Position numbers and translations under genes: made by a program
Notes under the pieces: generated by a model
Seen by the model: only the letters and a program-made list of their open reading frames with translations
What the model was told of the DNA's origin: nothing
Database searches by the model: none
Shown here: positions 15,584-22,546 of the stretch, in pieces
How positions within the stretch are numbered: the stretch's first letter is position 1
Layout: each line of letters begins with the position of its first letter
Source of the DNA: Campylobacteraceae bacterium
Lineage (GTDB): Bacteria > Campylobacterota > Campylobacteria > Campylobacterales > Campylobacteraceae
Assembly (NCBI GenBank): GCA_031259875.1
Contig: JAIRKW010000143.1
Location: forward strand, 1-22,546
Direction of reading: 5' to 3'
DNA: 22,546 bases

Positions 15584-16003
15584 TTAAAGCATTATGTCTC
15601 TTAGCATATAATAAAACATCGCCGAAAGTACGCCAACAGCAGGCACCGTTATAAGCCATGCGGCAACGATGGTTTTCAGTGCGGAGCGTTTTACAAATTC
15701 ATGTTTTTCTACCGCTTTTATAGCCTTTTTTTCTATTTTTGTCGTCTTTATATCAGTTTCTGCAGCTCTTGCTATAAGCTTTCTTCATTGATTTTTGTTA
15801 TCAGTTCTTTGATAAAAAGCGGGTCTATGTTTTTCAGTTTGCCAAGTCTTTCAAGTTCGGTTTTATATTCTTCAAGTTTTTTATGTTCAAATTTCATTTT
15901 AACTTTTTTAGAGCTCCATAATATCTTCTCTAAGGCTGTTTCGCATGAGCCATTTGCGCAAAAATCCCACGCCAAAAACACCACCTATTGCCATGTAAAG
16001 CAA
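15584..16003 (-). pseudogene. Remnant of a PiT-family inorganic phosphate permease (C-terminal end)
   Basis: Three minus-strand frames together spell the C-terminus of a PiT permease. The first gives AIGGVFGVGFLRKWL followed by LREDIMEL and a stop (about 15998-15911). The second, 15984-15772, gives a charged linker ending ELITKINEES. The third, down to 15584, gives LIARAAETDIKTTKIEKKA, then VKRSALKTIVAAWLITVPAV and a last hydrophobic helix ending MLRDIML. The first and last blocks are characteristic of PiT carriers (HIAIGGVFGVGF and the last two helices). At least two frameshifts separate them. The N-terminal two thirds, with the usual GANDVAN motif, is absent: homology stops at about 16003, where a TCATTGC-type repeat begins. 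No start or ribosome site remains, so this is a dead fragment. Confidence 0.85.
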
Positions 16004-16007
16004 TTAT

Positions 16008-16042
16008 GTCATTGCGAGGAATAGAGTGACACAGCAATTTGG
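16008..16042 (+). repeat. TCATTGCGAGG...GCAAT palindromic repeat, forward copy
   Basis: GTCATTGCGAGGAATAG with ATTGC (16011-16015) paired to GCAAT (16034-16038). Shares its first 12 bases with the copy at 615-648. It starts within a few bases of the end of the phosphate permease remnant. Confidence 0.7.
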
Positions 16043-16070
16043 AATCATAAATTAAGAAAATATGTCATTA

Positions 16071-16096
16071 ATGCTGCCGCACTGCGCTTGCAATGA
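16071..16096 (-). repeat. TCATTGC-type palindromic repeat, inverted copy
   Basis: The minus strand reads TCATTGCAAGCGCAGTGCGG and ends GCAGCAT, a worn copy facing the one at 16008-16042. The two form a head-to-head pair about 30 nt apart. Confidence 0.55.
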
Positions 16097-16330
16097 TAGA
16101 AAGTTGGTATTCATATAAAATAATAGAAATAACAAAAAGTATGAATTATGAGAAATATGCTCAACTGCAAAAAAATGACAATTGCGCAATGACACAATCA
16201 AAACAATACCACTGATAACCCCAGTTTAGAAAAAGTCAAAAATCGTACATTGCATTTTGCCAAAAGCAAACATCTCTTTTTATTCGCTTGTTCAAGCAGT
16301 ATTAGCAACCGACACCAAGCTTATCCAAAC

Positions 16331-19300
16331 TTACAAATTTAAACTTGCCTCTAACTCTTCATCACTCATCTGTTTATCTAAATTTTTAAATGCAACACTC
16401 AACATAAGTTTGATACGGTTTAGTTGATTAACGGTAGAAGAGCCCGGGTCATAGTCTATGGCTGTAATATTTGCTTGGGGATATAGTTCTTTCAAGGCTT
16501 TCATAACACCTTTTCCGGTTATATGATTAGGAAGGCAGGCAAACGGCTGCATACAAACAATATTCGGCACACCCTCATGTATCAAATGTACCATTTCAGC
16601 CGTTAAAAACCATCCTTCGCCTGTTTGATTGCCTCGCGACAAAATCGGAGCCGCGCCGAAAGCCAACTCGTCTATGCGTGCAAACTCTGTAAAACGACTG
16701 CTGTTTTTTAATGCTTTTCTGGCACCTTTTCTGTAAAACTCCATAGCCGTTATCACAGCTTTTCCCGCAAGCGCTCCGAATACTCCTTTGGAAAGATATC
16801 TGCGATTAAAGTCGTAATCATAAGAACAATAGAGTAAAAACTCCATAATTCCTGGCATTACGACTTCGCAGCCCTCTTTTTCTATCGTGTCAGCTATATC
16901 GTTATTGGCTGTCGGATGATACTTAACAAGTATTTCGCCCACAAGTCCAATGCGAGGCTTTTTGATATCCAGCAGTGCAAGCTCGTCAAAATCTTTTATA
17001 ATGCCCTCTATATTTTTATTGTAAGTTTTAAAATCAGCATTTTTAAGAGCCTCTTTGCATACAGTAGACCATTTGTAAAACAGCGCATTGGCAGAACCGG
17101 CTATCTTTTCATAAGGCCTTGTACGAAGCAGTGTCTTCATTAAAACATCGCCGTAAACGCAGCTCATTATTAAGCGGTTTAAAAGCGGTAAAGAGAGTTT
17201 GAAACCCGTGTGCTCTTCCATGCCAAGCGCATTAAACGAGATAACCGGCACTTGAGGAAATCCCGCATCGGCAAGCGCTTTTCTAAGATACGCTATATAG
17301 TTTGTAGCACGGCATCCGCCGCCTGTTTGACTCATCATGACAGCTGTTTTATTAATATCATACCCGCCTGATTTTAAAGCCTCTATAATCTGCCCTGTGA
17401 CAATGATGGACGGATAGCAAGCGTCATTATTAACATAACGCAATCCTTCGTCTATAGCATTTACACCTACTTTCTCCAAAAGTTTAAATTTATATCCGCA
17501 CGCATTAAAACAACTCTCCATAAATTGAAAATGCATAGGTGACATTTGCGGCGCAATGATGGTATAGCCATCATTTTTCATCTCTTTTGTGAACATAAGT
17601 TTTTGATATTTGGGCAGCGTATTCCAATTTACTTTGGAGAAATTCATATTTTTTTCACGTTCTAAAAGCGCAGCTTTGAGCGAACGAATACGTATCTTTA
17701 CCGCACCTAAATTATTCACCTCATCTATTTTTATGCAGGTATATATTTTATTTTTGCACTCCAACAATTCTTGCACTTGGTCTGTCGTAACAGAGTCAAG
17801 TCCGCAGCCAAAAGAGTTTAACTGTACCAAATCCACCACATCGTGTTTTGAGGCAAATGAAGCAGCGCGGTAGAGTCTGGCGTGATAAGTCCATTGGTCA
17901 ACCACTCTTAAAGGGTTTTCAAGTTCTTCTTTATACACCACGCTGTCTTCAGTTAAAACTGCCATACCAAGCGATGTAATAACTTGGGGTATACCGTGAT
18001 GAATTTCAGGGTCAAGATGATACGGACGTCCCGACAGTATAATACCGTGCGTGCCCGTGTTTTTCAAAAATTCAAGCGCTTCATTACCTTTTTTTACAAT
18101 ATCGCGTTTAAAATTCAGCTGCTCTTCCCACGCAATATTGAAAGCGCGGCGGATAACGGCAGGTGCGGCGTAAGATTTGAAAATTTCGACAAGTCTGCTT
18201 GAGAGCTTTTCTCTATTTTCAAGTGACAAAAACGGTTGAATGTAGTTGATATTTTTCTCTTTTAAAAGAGAGATGTTATTTCTGATTTGCTCCGGATACG
18301 AGATAACGATAGGGCAGTTATAATGTTTATGAGCGTCGTTAAATTCTTTTTTTTCATAAACTACGCACGGATAAAATATGCTCTTTACTCCCTTTTCTAT
18401 CAAATCTACAATATGTCCGTGAACAAGTTTTGCCGGATAGCATATAGAATCCGAAGGCAGTGTATCAAGCCCTTTTTCAAGCAGTGTTTTGGACGATTTG
18501 CCCGACAAAACGACTCTAAATCCCAAATGTGTCAAAAATGTAAACCACAGCGGATAATTCTCATACATATTTAAAGCGCGCGGTATGCCTATCTCGCCAA
18601 GCGGTGCATTATCCAAAGGCTTATAAGAAAAGAGTCTCTTATATTTATAATCATAAAGATTCGGCAGATTTGAATTTGCACTCTCTTTACCAGCACCCCT
18701 CTCGCATCTGTTGCCCGTTACAAGTTTTCTGCCGTCAGAGAAACGATTAAGTGTCATAGCGCATGAATTGGAGCAGGCATTGCATCTTAACATTGTATGA
18801 CATACGCCAAAATCATTCAAAAGTTCTTTGCTCAGCAGTGTAGAATAGTTAACGCCTTGATATCTCTCCTTGGCTATCAAACCTGCGCCAAACGCACCCA
18901 TAAGTCCAGCGATATCGGGTCTGATGACATCTCTTTTTGATATAAGTTCAAATGCTCTTAAAACAGAATCATTATAAAAAGTGCCGCCCTGAACGATAAT
19001 GTGTTTGCCTAAATCTTCCGGATTTTTTAATTTGATAACTTTAATGAGCGCATTTTTTATGACTGCATATGAAAGACCGGCTGATATATCGGCAACACTG
19101 CCGCCTTCTCTTTGAGCCTGCTTAACGCTGGAATTCATAAATACAGTGCAGCGTGAACCCAAATCACAAGGAGCTTTTGACAAAAGCGCCTCTTTGGCAA
19201 AGTCCGCTACACTCATTTTAACAGAGTGAGCAAATGTCTCTATAAACGAACCGCATCCTGACGAACAAGCTTCATTCAGCATAATACTGTCTATCGCACC

Positions 19301-20626
19301 GTCTTTTATGCGTACATATTTCATATCCTGCCCGCCGATATCTACAATACAATCTACATCTTCCATAAAAAATGAGGCGGCTTTATAGTGAGCTATAGTT
19401 TCAACTTCGCAAGTGTCTATCTTGTAAGCTTCTTTAATGAGTGTTTCGCCATATCCCGTAACACACGAAAAGGCGATTTTGACATTTTGAGGTAGTTTTG
19501 AGTAAATTTCTTCAAGCATCTTTTTGACAACCATCAAAGGATCGCCCTCATTGCTTGCATAAAATTCATAAAGTATTTCATTGTCTGTGCCGATAAGCAC
19601 AGCTTTTGTAGTTGTAGAACCGCAGTCTAACCCTAAAAACGTTTCACCTTTATAAGAGTTTAAATCCGCTCTTTTTGCAGTTGCACTCTTATGGCGTGTA
19701 AAAAACTGCTCTTTTTCCGCCTCATCTAAAAATAGAGGCCTTAAGGTATTCACAGTACTTATTGATGTTGACAAAATATTGGAAAAAATCTCTACTATTT
19801 CGCCCATTTTAAAACTTTTTTCACGAAATTCTGCCGCACCCAAAGCAACAAAAAGCTCGCTGTGGCTTGGCGTAATAATATTTTCCGATTTTAATTCCAA
19901 GATATCTACAAATCTATGTTTTAATTCACTCAAAAAATTTAAAGGTCCGCCTAAAAATACAACATTTCCTTTTATCTTTCTGCCGCATGAAAGTCCGCTT
20001 ATAGTCTGATTGGCAACGGCTTGAAAAATAGACAGAGCGATATCACTTTTATTAACACCTTCATTTAAAAGAGGCTGCACATCGGTTTTGGCAAATACTC
20101 CGCATCTGGCGGCTATAGGATAAATATTTTTAGCACTTTTGGCAAGTTCGTTCAATCCATTGGCATCCGTTTTTAAAAGTGCGGCCATCTGGTCTATAAA
20201 TGCTCCCGTACCTCCTGCGCAAGTGCCGTTCATACGCTGCTCTATGCCATTTGTAAAAAACGTAATTTTAGCATCTTCGCCGCCAAGCTCTACACTTACA
20301 TCAGTATGGGGGATAAATTTTTCAACTGCCTTAGCGCATGCAATAACCTCCTGCACAAATGGAATGCCGCAAACCGAAGCTATATCTATACCACCGCTTC
20401 CCGAGACAGTTATTGTGGCTTTTTTGTCCTGTTTATAAAATGGAAGCTTTTGCAATGCTTTAATATGCTTGACAATACAATTTCTAACATCAGAGTGATG
20501 TCTTGTGTAGACACTGTGGAGCAGATTGTGTGCTTCATCAATTAATACGATTTTAATAGTTGTAGAACCAATATCTATACCAATATGCAGTAAATCGCTG
20601 TTTAATCCGACCGCTCCAAGGCTCAA
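16331..20626 (-). CDS. Giant double acyl-CoA dehydratase activase-like protein (BcrA/BadF + DUF2229)
   Basis: 1431 residues, no signal peptide or membrane segment. Two ASKHA ATPase domains of the BcrA/BadF/HgdC type lie in tandem: about 13-270 (HIGIDIGSTTIKIVLID; VELGGEDAK) and about 330-585 (FLGLDCGSTTTKAVLIG; VDIGGQDMK). Each has the two cysteine sites that bridge an [4Fe-4S] cluster in dimeric activases: Cys136 (NGTCAGGTGAF) and Cys175 (AARCGVF), then Cys454/Cys458 (EACSSGCGSF) and Cys493 (SRCTVF). Next come a CNACSNSC...RCERG knuckle (615-641), DUF2229 (about 677-900: GIPRALNMYENYPLWFTF, CYPAKLVHGH), and two dehydratase-like regions (SGRPYHLDPEIHHG; SPMHFQFMESCFNACG; ACYPSIIVTGQ; GGGCRATNYIAYLR). 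Known relatives are ATP-driven one-electron reductases; this fused type has no assigned substrate. TTG start at 20626 with TAGGAG 6 nt upstream; no ATG is usable. It stands alone, with no CoA transferase or hgdAB gene nearby. Confidence 0.88.
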   Translation of the reverse strand: MSLGAVGLNSDLLHIGIDIGSTTIKIVLIDEAHNLLHSVYTRHHSDVRNCIVKHIKALQKLPFYKQDKKATITVSGSGGIDIASVCGIPFVQEVIACAKAVEKFIPHTDVSVELGGEDAKITFFTNGIEQRMNGTCAGGTGAFIDQMAALLKTDANGLNELAKSAKNIYPIAARCGVFAKTDVQPLLNEGVNKSDIALSIFQAVANQTISGLSCGRKIKGNVVFLGGPLNFLSELKHRFVDILELKSENIITPSHSELFVALGAAEFREKSFKMGEIVEIFSNILSTSISTVNTLRPLFLDEAEKEQFFTRHKSATAKRADLNSYKGETFLGLDCGSTTTKAVLIGTDNEILYEFYASNEGDPLMVVKKMLEEIYSKLPQNVKIAFSCVTGYGETLIKEAYKIDTCEVETIAHYKAASFFMEDVDCIVDIGGQDMKYVRIKDGAIDSIMLNEACSSGCGSFIETFAHSVKMSVADFAKEALLSKAPCDLGSRCTVFMNSSVKQAQREGGSVADISAGLSYAVIKNALIKVIKLKNPEDLGKHIIVQGGTFYNDSVLRAFELISKRDVIRPDIAGLMGAFGAGLIAKERYQGVNYSTLLSKELLNDFGVCHTMLRCNACSNSCAMTLNRFSDGRKLVTGNRCERGAGKESANSNLPNLYDYKYKRLFSYKPLDNAPLGEIGIPRALNMYENYPLWFTFLTHLGFRVVLSGKSSKTLLEKGLDTLPSDSICYPAKLVHGHIVDLIEKGVKSIFYPCVVYEKKEFNDAHKHYNCPIVISYPEQIRNNISLLKEKNINYIQPFLSLENREKLSSRLVEIFKSYAAPAVIRRAFNIAWEEQLNFKRDIVKKGNEALEFLKNTGTHGIILSGRPYHLDPEIHHGIPQVITSLGMAVLTEDSVVYKEELENPLRVVDQWTYHARLYRAASFASKHDVVDLVQLNSFGCGLDSVTTDQVQELLECKNKIYTCIKIDEVNNLGAVKIRIRSLKAALLEREKNMNFSKVNWNTLPKYQKLMFTKEMKNDGYTIIAPQMSPMHFQFMESCFNACGYKFKLLEKVGVNAIDEGLRYVNNDACYPSIIVTGQIIEALKSGGYDINKTAVMMSQTGGGCRATNYIAYLRKALADAGFPQVPVISFNALGMEEHTGFKLSLPLLNRLIMSCVYGDVLMKTLLRTRPYEKIAGSANALFYKWSTVCKEALKNADFKTYNKNIEGIIKDFDELALLDIKKPRIGLVGEILVKYHPTANNDIADTIEKEGCEVVMPGIMEFLLYCSYDYDFNRRYLSKGVFGALAGKAVITAMEFYRKGARKALKNSSRFTEFARIDELAFGAAPILSRGNQTGEGWFLTAEMVHLIHEGVPNIVCMQPFACLPNHITGKGVMKALKELYPQANITAIDYDPGSSTVNQLNRIKLMLSVAFKNLDKQMSDEELEASLNL

Positions 20627-20665
20627 ATAGTACTCCTAAACTTAAAGAAAATAAAACACTTTGTT

Positions 20666-20694
20666 ATTTTACAGCAAAAAATATTTTTTTTCAA
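20666..20694 (-). promoter_or_regulatory. Promoter of the double activase gene
   Basis: On the minus strand TTGAAA (20694-20689), 17 bp, then TAAAAT (20671-20666): close to consensus in sequence and spacing. The box is preceded by TG two bases away (TGCTGTAAAAT). It shows that the gene is transcribed on its own rather than only from alr, which ends 143 bp upstream. Confidence 0.6.
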
Positions 20695-20769
20695 TTTTTA
20701 AATAGTACTTCGGCAGTTTTTAATACAAATTTTATCGCATTTTTTAAACTAGCCGCTGTATACGGTATT

Positions 20770-21795
20770 CTATACAAAAAAGCGTGGGATTTTAGCATTT
20801 AATTTCACTAAAATATCATAACTAATCGTATTGAACTCTTTTGCCCAAACAGCCGCATCGTTAAATATAGATATCTCTTTTTCTTCGCTGTTTACACTCA
20901 TAGAGTCCATAGACATGCGTCCCAAAATAAGCGAACCATTACTCGTACTAAGTTCGCCGCAACCACCATATCTCATCAATCCGTCCGAATATCCAACATC
21001 ATATAAAGACGAAATCATCTCCTCTTTAGCCGTAAATTTACCGCCGTAACCTACGCACTCGCCATTTTTGAGTACTCTTGTGCTGATTCTCTTTGCAAAC
21101 AGTTCAAGTACCGGTTTTAAGCCAAAATGTCCGAAAGCTTCGCTCATGTCACAATACCCGTACATGGCTATACCGACTCTGGCAAAATCCTCGTCAAATT
21201 CGCCGCACCTTAAAAGTGCAGCAGAGTTGCAGGAATGAAAAAACGGCTTATTTATACTATGTTTTTTTGCCAGCTCAATAACCCGTGACTTAATCGCGTG
21301 CCAATTTTCTCTCTGCCAAAAAAAACAGCTCCCTGTCTCATCGGCCGCACGATAATGCGTAAATACACTGTGCAAAATAACTCCATTTTGTTTTATCGTG
21401 TCAAATGCCGCGTCAAGCTCTTTGGGATTAAGCCCGTTTCTATGCATACCGCTGTCTATTTTAAGCGCGATTTTTGCACCTCTTGGGACAGACTTTAGTG
21501 CGTCAAACTCATTTACTGCAAAAATTATATTAGGATGCGCGAAAAAATTTTCTTTATGTTCAGATAGAACAATAATATCCGCAAAAAACGCCTCAATCTC
21601 CAAAGCCTCTTTTGCATCACGCGTAACAGCATGCAAAACGCCTTGATTTGCTGTCTGCTTAGCAAAAATAAAAAGTCCGTGTCCGTAAGCATTGTCTTTC
21701 AAAACGGCTGCTATCCTCTCGTAACCGCCTGCTTTTTTTGCTAAAATCTCAAGATTTGAACGCAGATTGTTCGTACTTAGTCTGATGTGCGCCAT
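20770..21795 (-). CDS. alr: Alanine racemase
   Basis: PLP enzyme converting L- to D-alanine for peptidoglycan. 341 residues, at the short end of the family. The cofactor lysine is Lys33 in AVLKDNAYGHG; Tyr250 (CVGYGGKFTA) is at the place of the second catalytic base; KIDSGMHRNGL (112-122) and FARVGIAMYGY (205-214) are the family's TIM-barrel signatures, and LGRMSMDSMSV stands for the C-terminal GRxxMD motif. The N-terminus starts directly with MAHIRLSTNNLRSNL. ATG at 21795 overlaps the stop of the upstream small gene by one base (TAATG), and only a weak ribosome site (GGCGGA) precedes it, so translation is probably coupled. No clear terminator follows. Confidence 0.94.
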   Translation of the reverse strand: MAHIRLSTNNLRSNLEILAKKAGGYERIAAVLKDNAYGHGLFIFAKQTANQGVLHAVTRDAKEALEIEAFFADIIVLSEHKENFFAHPNIIFAVNEFDALKSVPRGAKIALKIDSGMHRNGLNPKELDAAFDTIKQNGVILHSVFTHYRAADETGSCFFWQRENWHAIKSRVIELAKKHSINKPFFHSCNSAALLRCGEFDEDFARVGIAMYGYCDMSEAFGHFGLKPVLELFAKRISTRVLKNGECVGYGGKFTAKEEMISSLYDVGYSDGLMRYGGCGELSTSNGSLILGRMSMDSMSVNSEEKEISIFNDAAVWAKEFNTISYDILVKLNAKIPRFFV

Positions 21796-22010
21796 TATTC
21801 CGCCAACTTTAAGCCGTGCGCAAGAGCTTTTCGCACTTGATAGTCATATTTGTAAAAGATTTCATAAAATTTTTTCGCATCAAGTTTTGGTTTGGTGCTA
21901 AAATCATAAGATAAAGAACCTTTAGGTATAACTTCATCCAAAAACTGCCACAACTCTTCGCGAATCTCCAAAGCCGCCGCACGCTCTTTTTTAAATGCCT
22001 CTTTATCCAT
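21795..22010 (-). CDS. Small protein of unknown function upstream of alr
   Basis: 71 residues from ATG 22010. The frame stays open to 22049, but AAGGAA stands 5 nt before the 22010 ATG, and the 13 extra residues (starting MYKIIHNQ) would lie upstream of the likely -10 box at 22039-22044. The product is soluble, mostly helical and charged, with the segments LEIREELWQFLDEVIPKGSL and YDYQVRKALAHGLKLAE; no cysteines. I do not recognise the family. It ends one base into the alr start codon, so it and alr form an operon and it probably feeds translation of alr. A role in cell-wall metabolism is suggested only by this position. Confidence 0.75.
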   Translation of the reverse strand: MDKEAFKKERAAALEIREELWQFLDEVIPKGSLSYDFSTKPKLDAKKFYEIFYKYDYQVRKALAHGLKLAE

Positions 22011-22038
22011 AAAGTTCCTTTGCAATTGATTATGTATT

Positions 22039-22046
22039 ATTTTATA
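22039..22046 (-). promoter_or_regulatory. Candidate -10 box for the small gene-alr operon
   Basis: Minus strand reads TATAAAAT, about 29 bp upstream of the ATG at 22010. It overlaps the other candidate start at 22049, which argues for the shorter protein. Confidence 0.45.
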
Positions 22047-22056
22047 CAAAAAAGGA

Positions 22057-22062
22057 TAAAAT
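22057..22062 (+). promoter_or_regulatory. Candidate -10 box for the gene at 22096
   Basis: TAAAAT within AAGGATAAAATTC, 34 bp before the ATG. Divergent from the box for alr at 22039-22046; no -35 recognised. Confidence 0.3.
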
Positions 22063-22095
22063 TCTTATTTTAAAAATCATCTTAAAGGTTTTACG

Positions 22096-22546
22096 ATGAG
22101 GCAAAAATTTTTACTCTTCATTGCTCTTGTGTTTATTGCAGCAGCAGGTATTTTCACAGCTTTTGGCGACAAAATCTACTCATATTTTGAGCGTGATATC
22201 ACATTTAAAGATATGCTCTTAGAGTGTGATTTGCACACAAACTTTTGCGAAGTTGTTTTTGAGGATGAAAAAAACATCAGGCTTGATATCTCCCGACCAA
22301 TTAGAGCAGGCGAAGAGATGACTTTCAATGTCAAAACTGAAGGTTTTGAAGATGATGAGCTTTTGGTGCAAATTTACGGGCTTAATATGAATATGGGTGT
22401 ATTTGAATATGTTTTAAAAAAAACAGATAATAAAAACTACAAAGGCAAAGCGCTTGTCCCAACATGTATGATGGGCAAAATGATATGGAAAATAAACATT
22501 ATCTCTGTGCGTGAAAATGTCGGAGCAAGTTTTGTGTTGGAGCTTT
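22096..22546 (+). CDS. Membrane-anchored periplasmic protein of unknown function, N-terminal part
   Basis: 150 codons before the right edge, no stop reached. ATG at 22096 with AAAGG 7 nt upstream. Residues 5-23 (FLLFIALVFIAAAGIFTAF) form one membrane segment or uncleaved signal anchor; what follows should face the periplasm. Two cysteines close together (LECDLHTNFCEVVFED) and a later PTCMMGKMIWKI, with NMNMGVF before it, give a Cys/Met pattern that could bind copper or form a disulfide. The beta-rich layout with GLNMNMG and a later Gly-Lys-Met-Ile-Trp is loosely like FixH-type or copper-handling periplasmic domains, but I cannot assign the family. Divergently transcribed from the alr operon with an 85-bp gap. 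Confidence 0.75.
   Translation, partial: MRQKFLLFIALVFIAAAGIFTAFGDKIYSYFERDITFKDMLLECDLHTNFCEVVFEDEKNIRLDISRPIRAGEEMTFNVKTEGFEDDELLVQIYGLNMNMGVFEYVLKKTDNKNYKGKALVPTCMMGKMIWKINIISVRENVGASFVLEL

Larger units (their letters stand above)
16004..16330. other. Intergenic region with TCATTGC-type repeats
   Basis: No gene seen. It holds the two inverted repeat copies listed below and a palindrome, ATTGCGCAAT, at 16181-16190 that resembles a further worn copy. A GCTTG-TT-CAAGC stem near 16284-16295 is too weak to call as the terminator of the gene that ends at 16331. Confidence 0.6.

Noticed and set aside
15772..15984. 70-codon minus-strand frame as an independent small gene
   Set aside because: It is the middle frame of the phosphate permease remnant; flanking frames carry the PiT motifs, so it is not a separate gene.
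15701..16024. 107-codon plus-strand frame
   Set aside because: It is antisense to the permease remnant and rich in Ser/Phe, as expected for the complement of Lys/Glu-rich coding DNA.
1..22546. CRISPR array, tRNA, rRNA, IS element or toxin-antitoxin pair
   Set aside because: No regularly spaced repeats, no cloverleaf or rRNA signature, no transposase and no paired small genes with known toxin motifs were seen on reading both strands.

Overview
The window looks like a chromosomal segment of a Campylobacterota (epsilonproteobacterial) species. The DNA is AT-rich. The fumarate reductase operon has the frdCAB order and residue numbering of Wolinella succinogenes, with a di-haem FrdC of 256 residues. 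An HP0495-type DUF493 protein and an astA-type sulfotransferase cluster with its own Dsb pair also fit this group. I cannot name the genus.

Layout. 1-159 is the 3' end of a methylguanine-DNA methyltransferase. 160-1170 is about 1 kb without a convincing gene, made of degenerate palindromic repeats. 1171-3420 (minus) holds a 400-aa helical protein, DUF493 and a LUD-domain protein. 3672-8077 (plus) is lgt followed by frdC-frdA-frdB, closed by a perfect 13-bp hairpin terminator. 8351-12695 (minus) is porin, dsbL-like, dsbI-like and arylsulfate sulfotransferase. 12865-15328 (plus) is a divergently transcribed sensor kinase and OmpR-type regulator. 15329-16330 is a decayed region holding the C-terminal wreck of a PiT phosphate permease bordered by TCATTGC-type repeats. 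16331-20626 (minus) is one 1431-residue protein with two BcrA/BadF/HgdC-type activase domains joined to DUF2229 and dehydratase-like regions. 20770-22010 (minus) is a small unknown protein coupled to alanine racemase. 22096 to the right edge (plus) is the start of a membrane-anchored protein of unknown function.

How the genes work together. FrdCAB is a menaquinol:fumarate reductase for anaerobic respiration. The sulfotransferase module is self-contained: a porin for substrate entry, a periplasmic enzyme with a probable disulfide, a DsbL/DsbI pair to form it, and a divergent two-component system as the likely controller. Lgt serves lipoprotein maturation and alanine racemase serves peptidoglycan.

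No clearly new defence or mobile system was seen, and no CRISPR array, tRNA or rRNA. The items most worth a second look are the 1431-residue double activase with no dehydratase partner nearby, the three-frame phosphate permease remnant abutting repeats, an interleaved pair of inverted repeats at 15399-15495, and the repeat mosaic at 160-1170.
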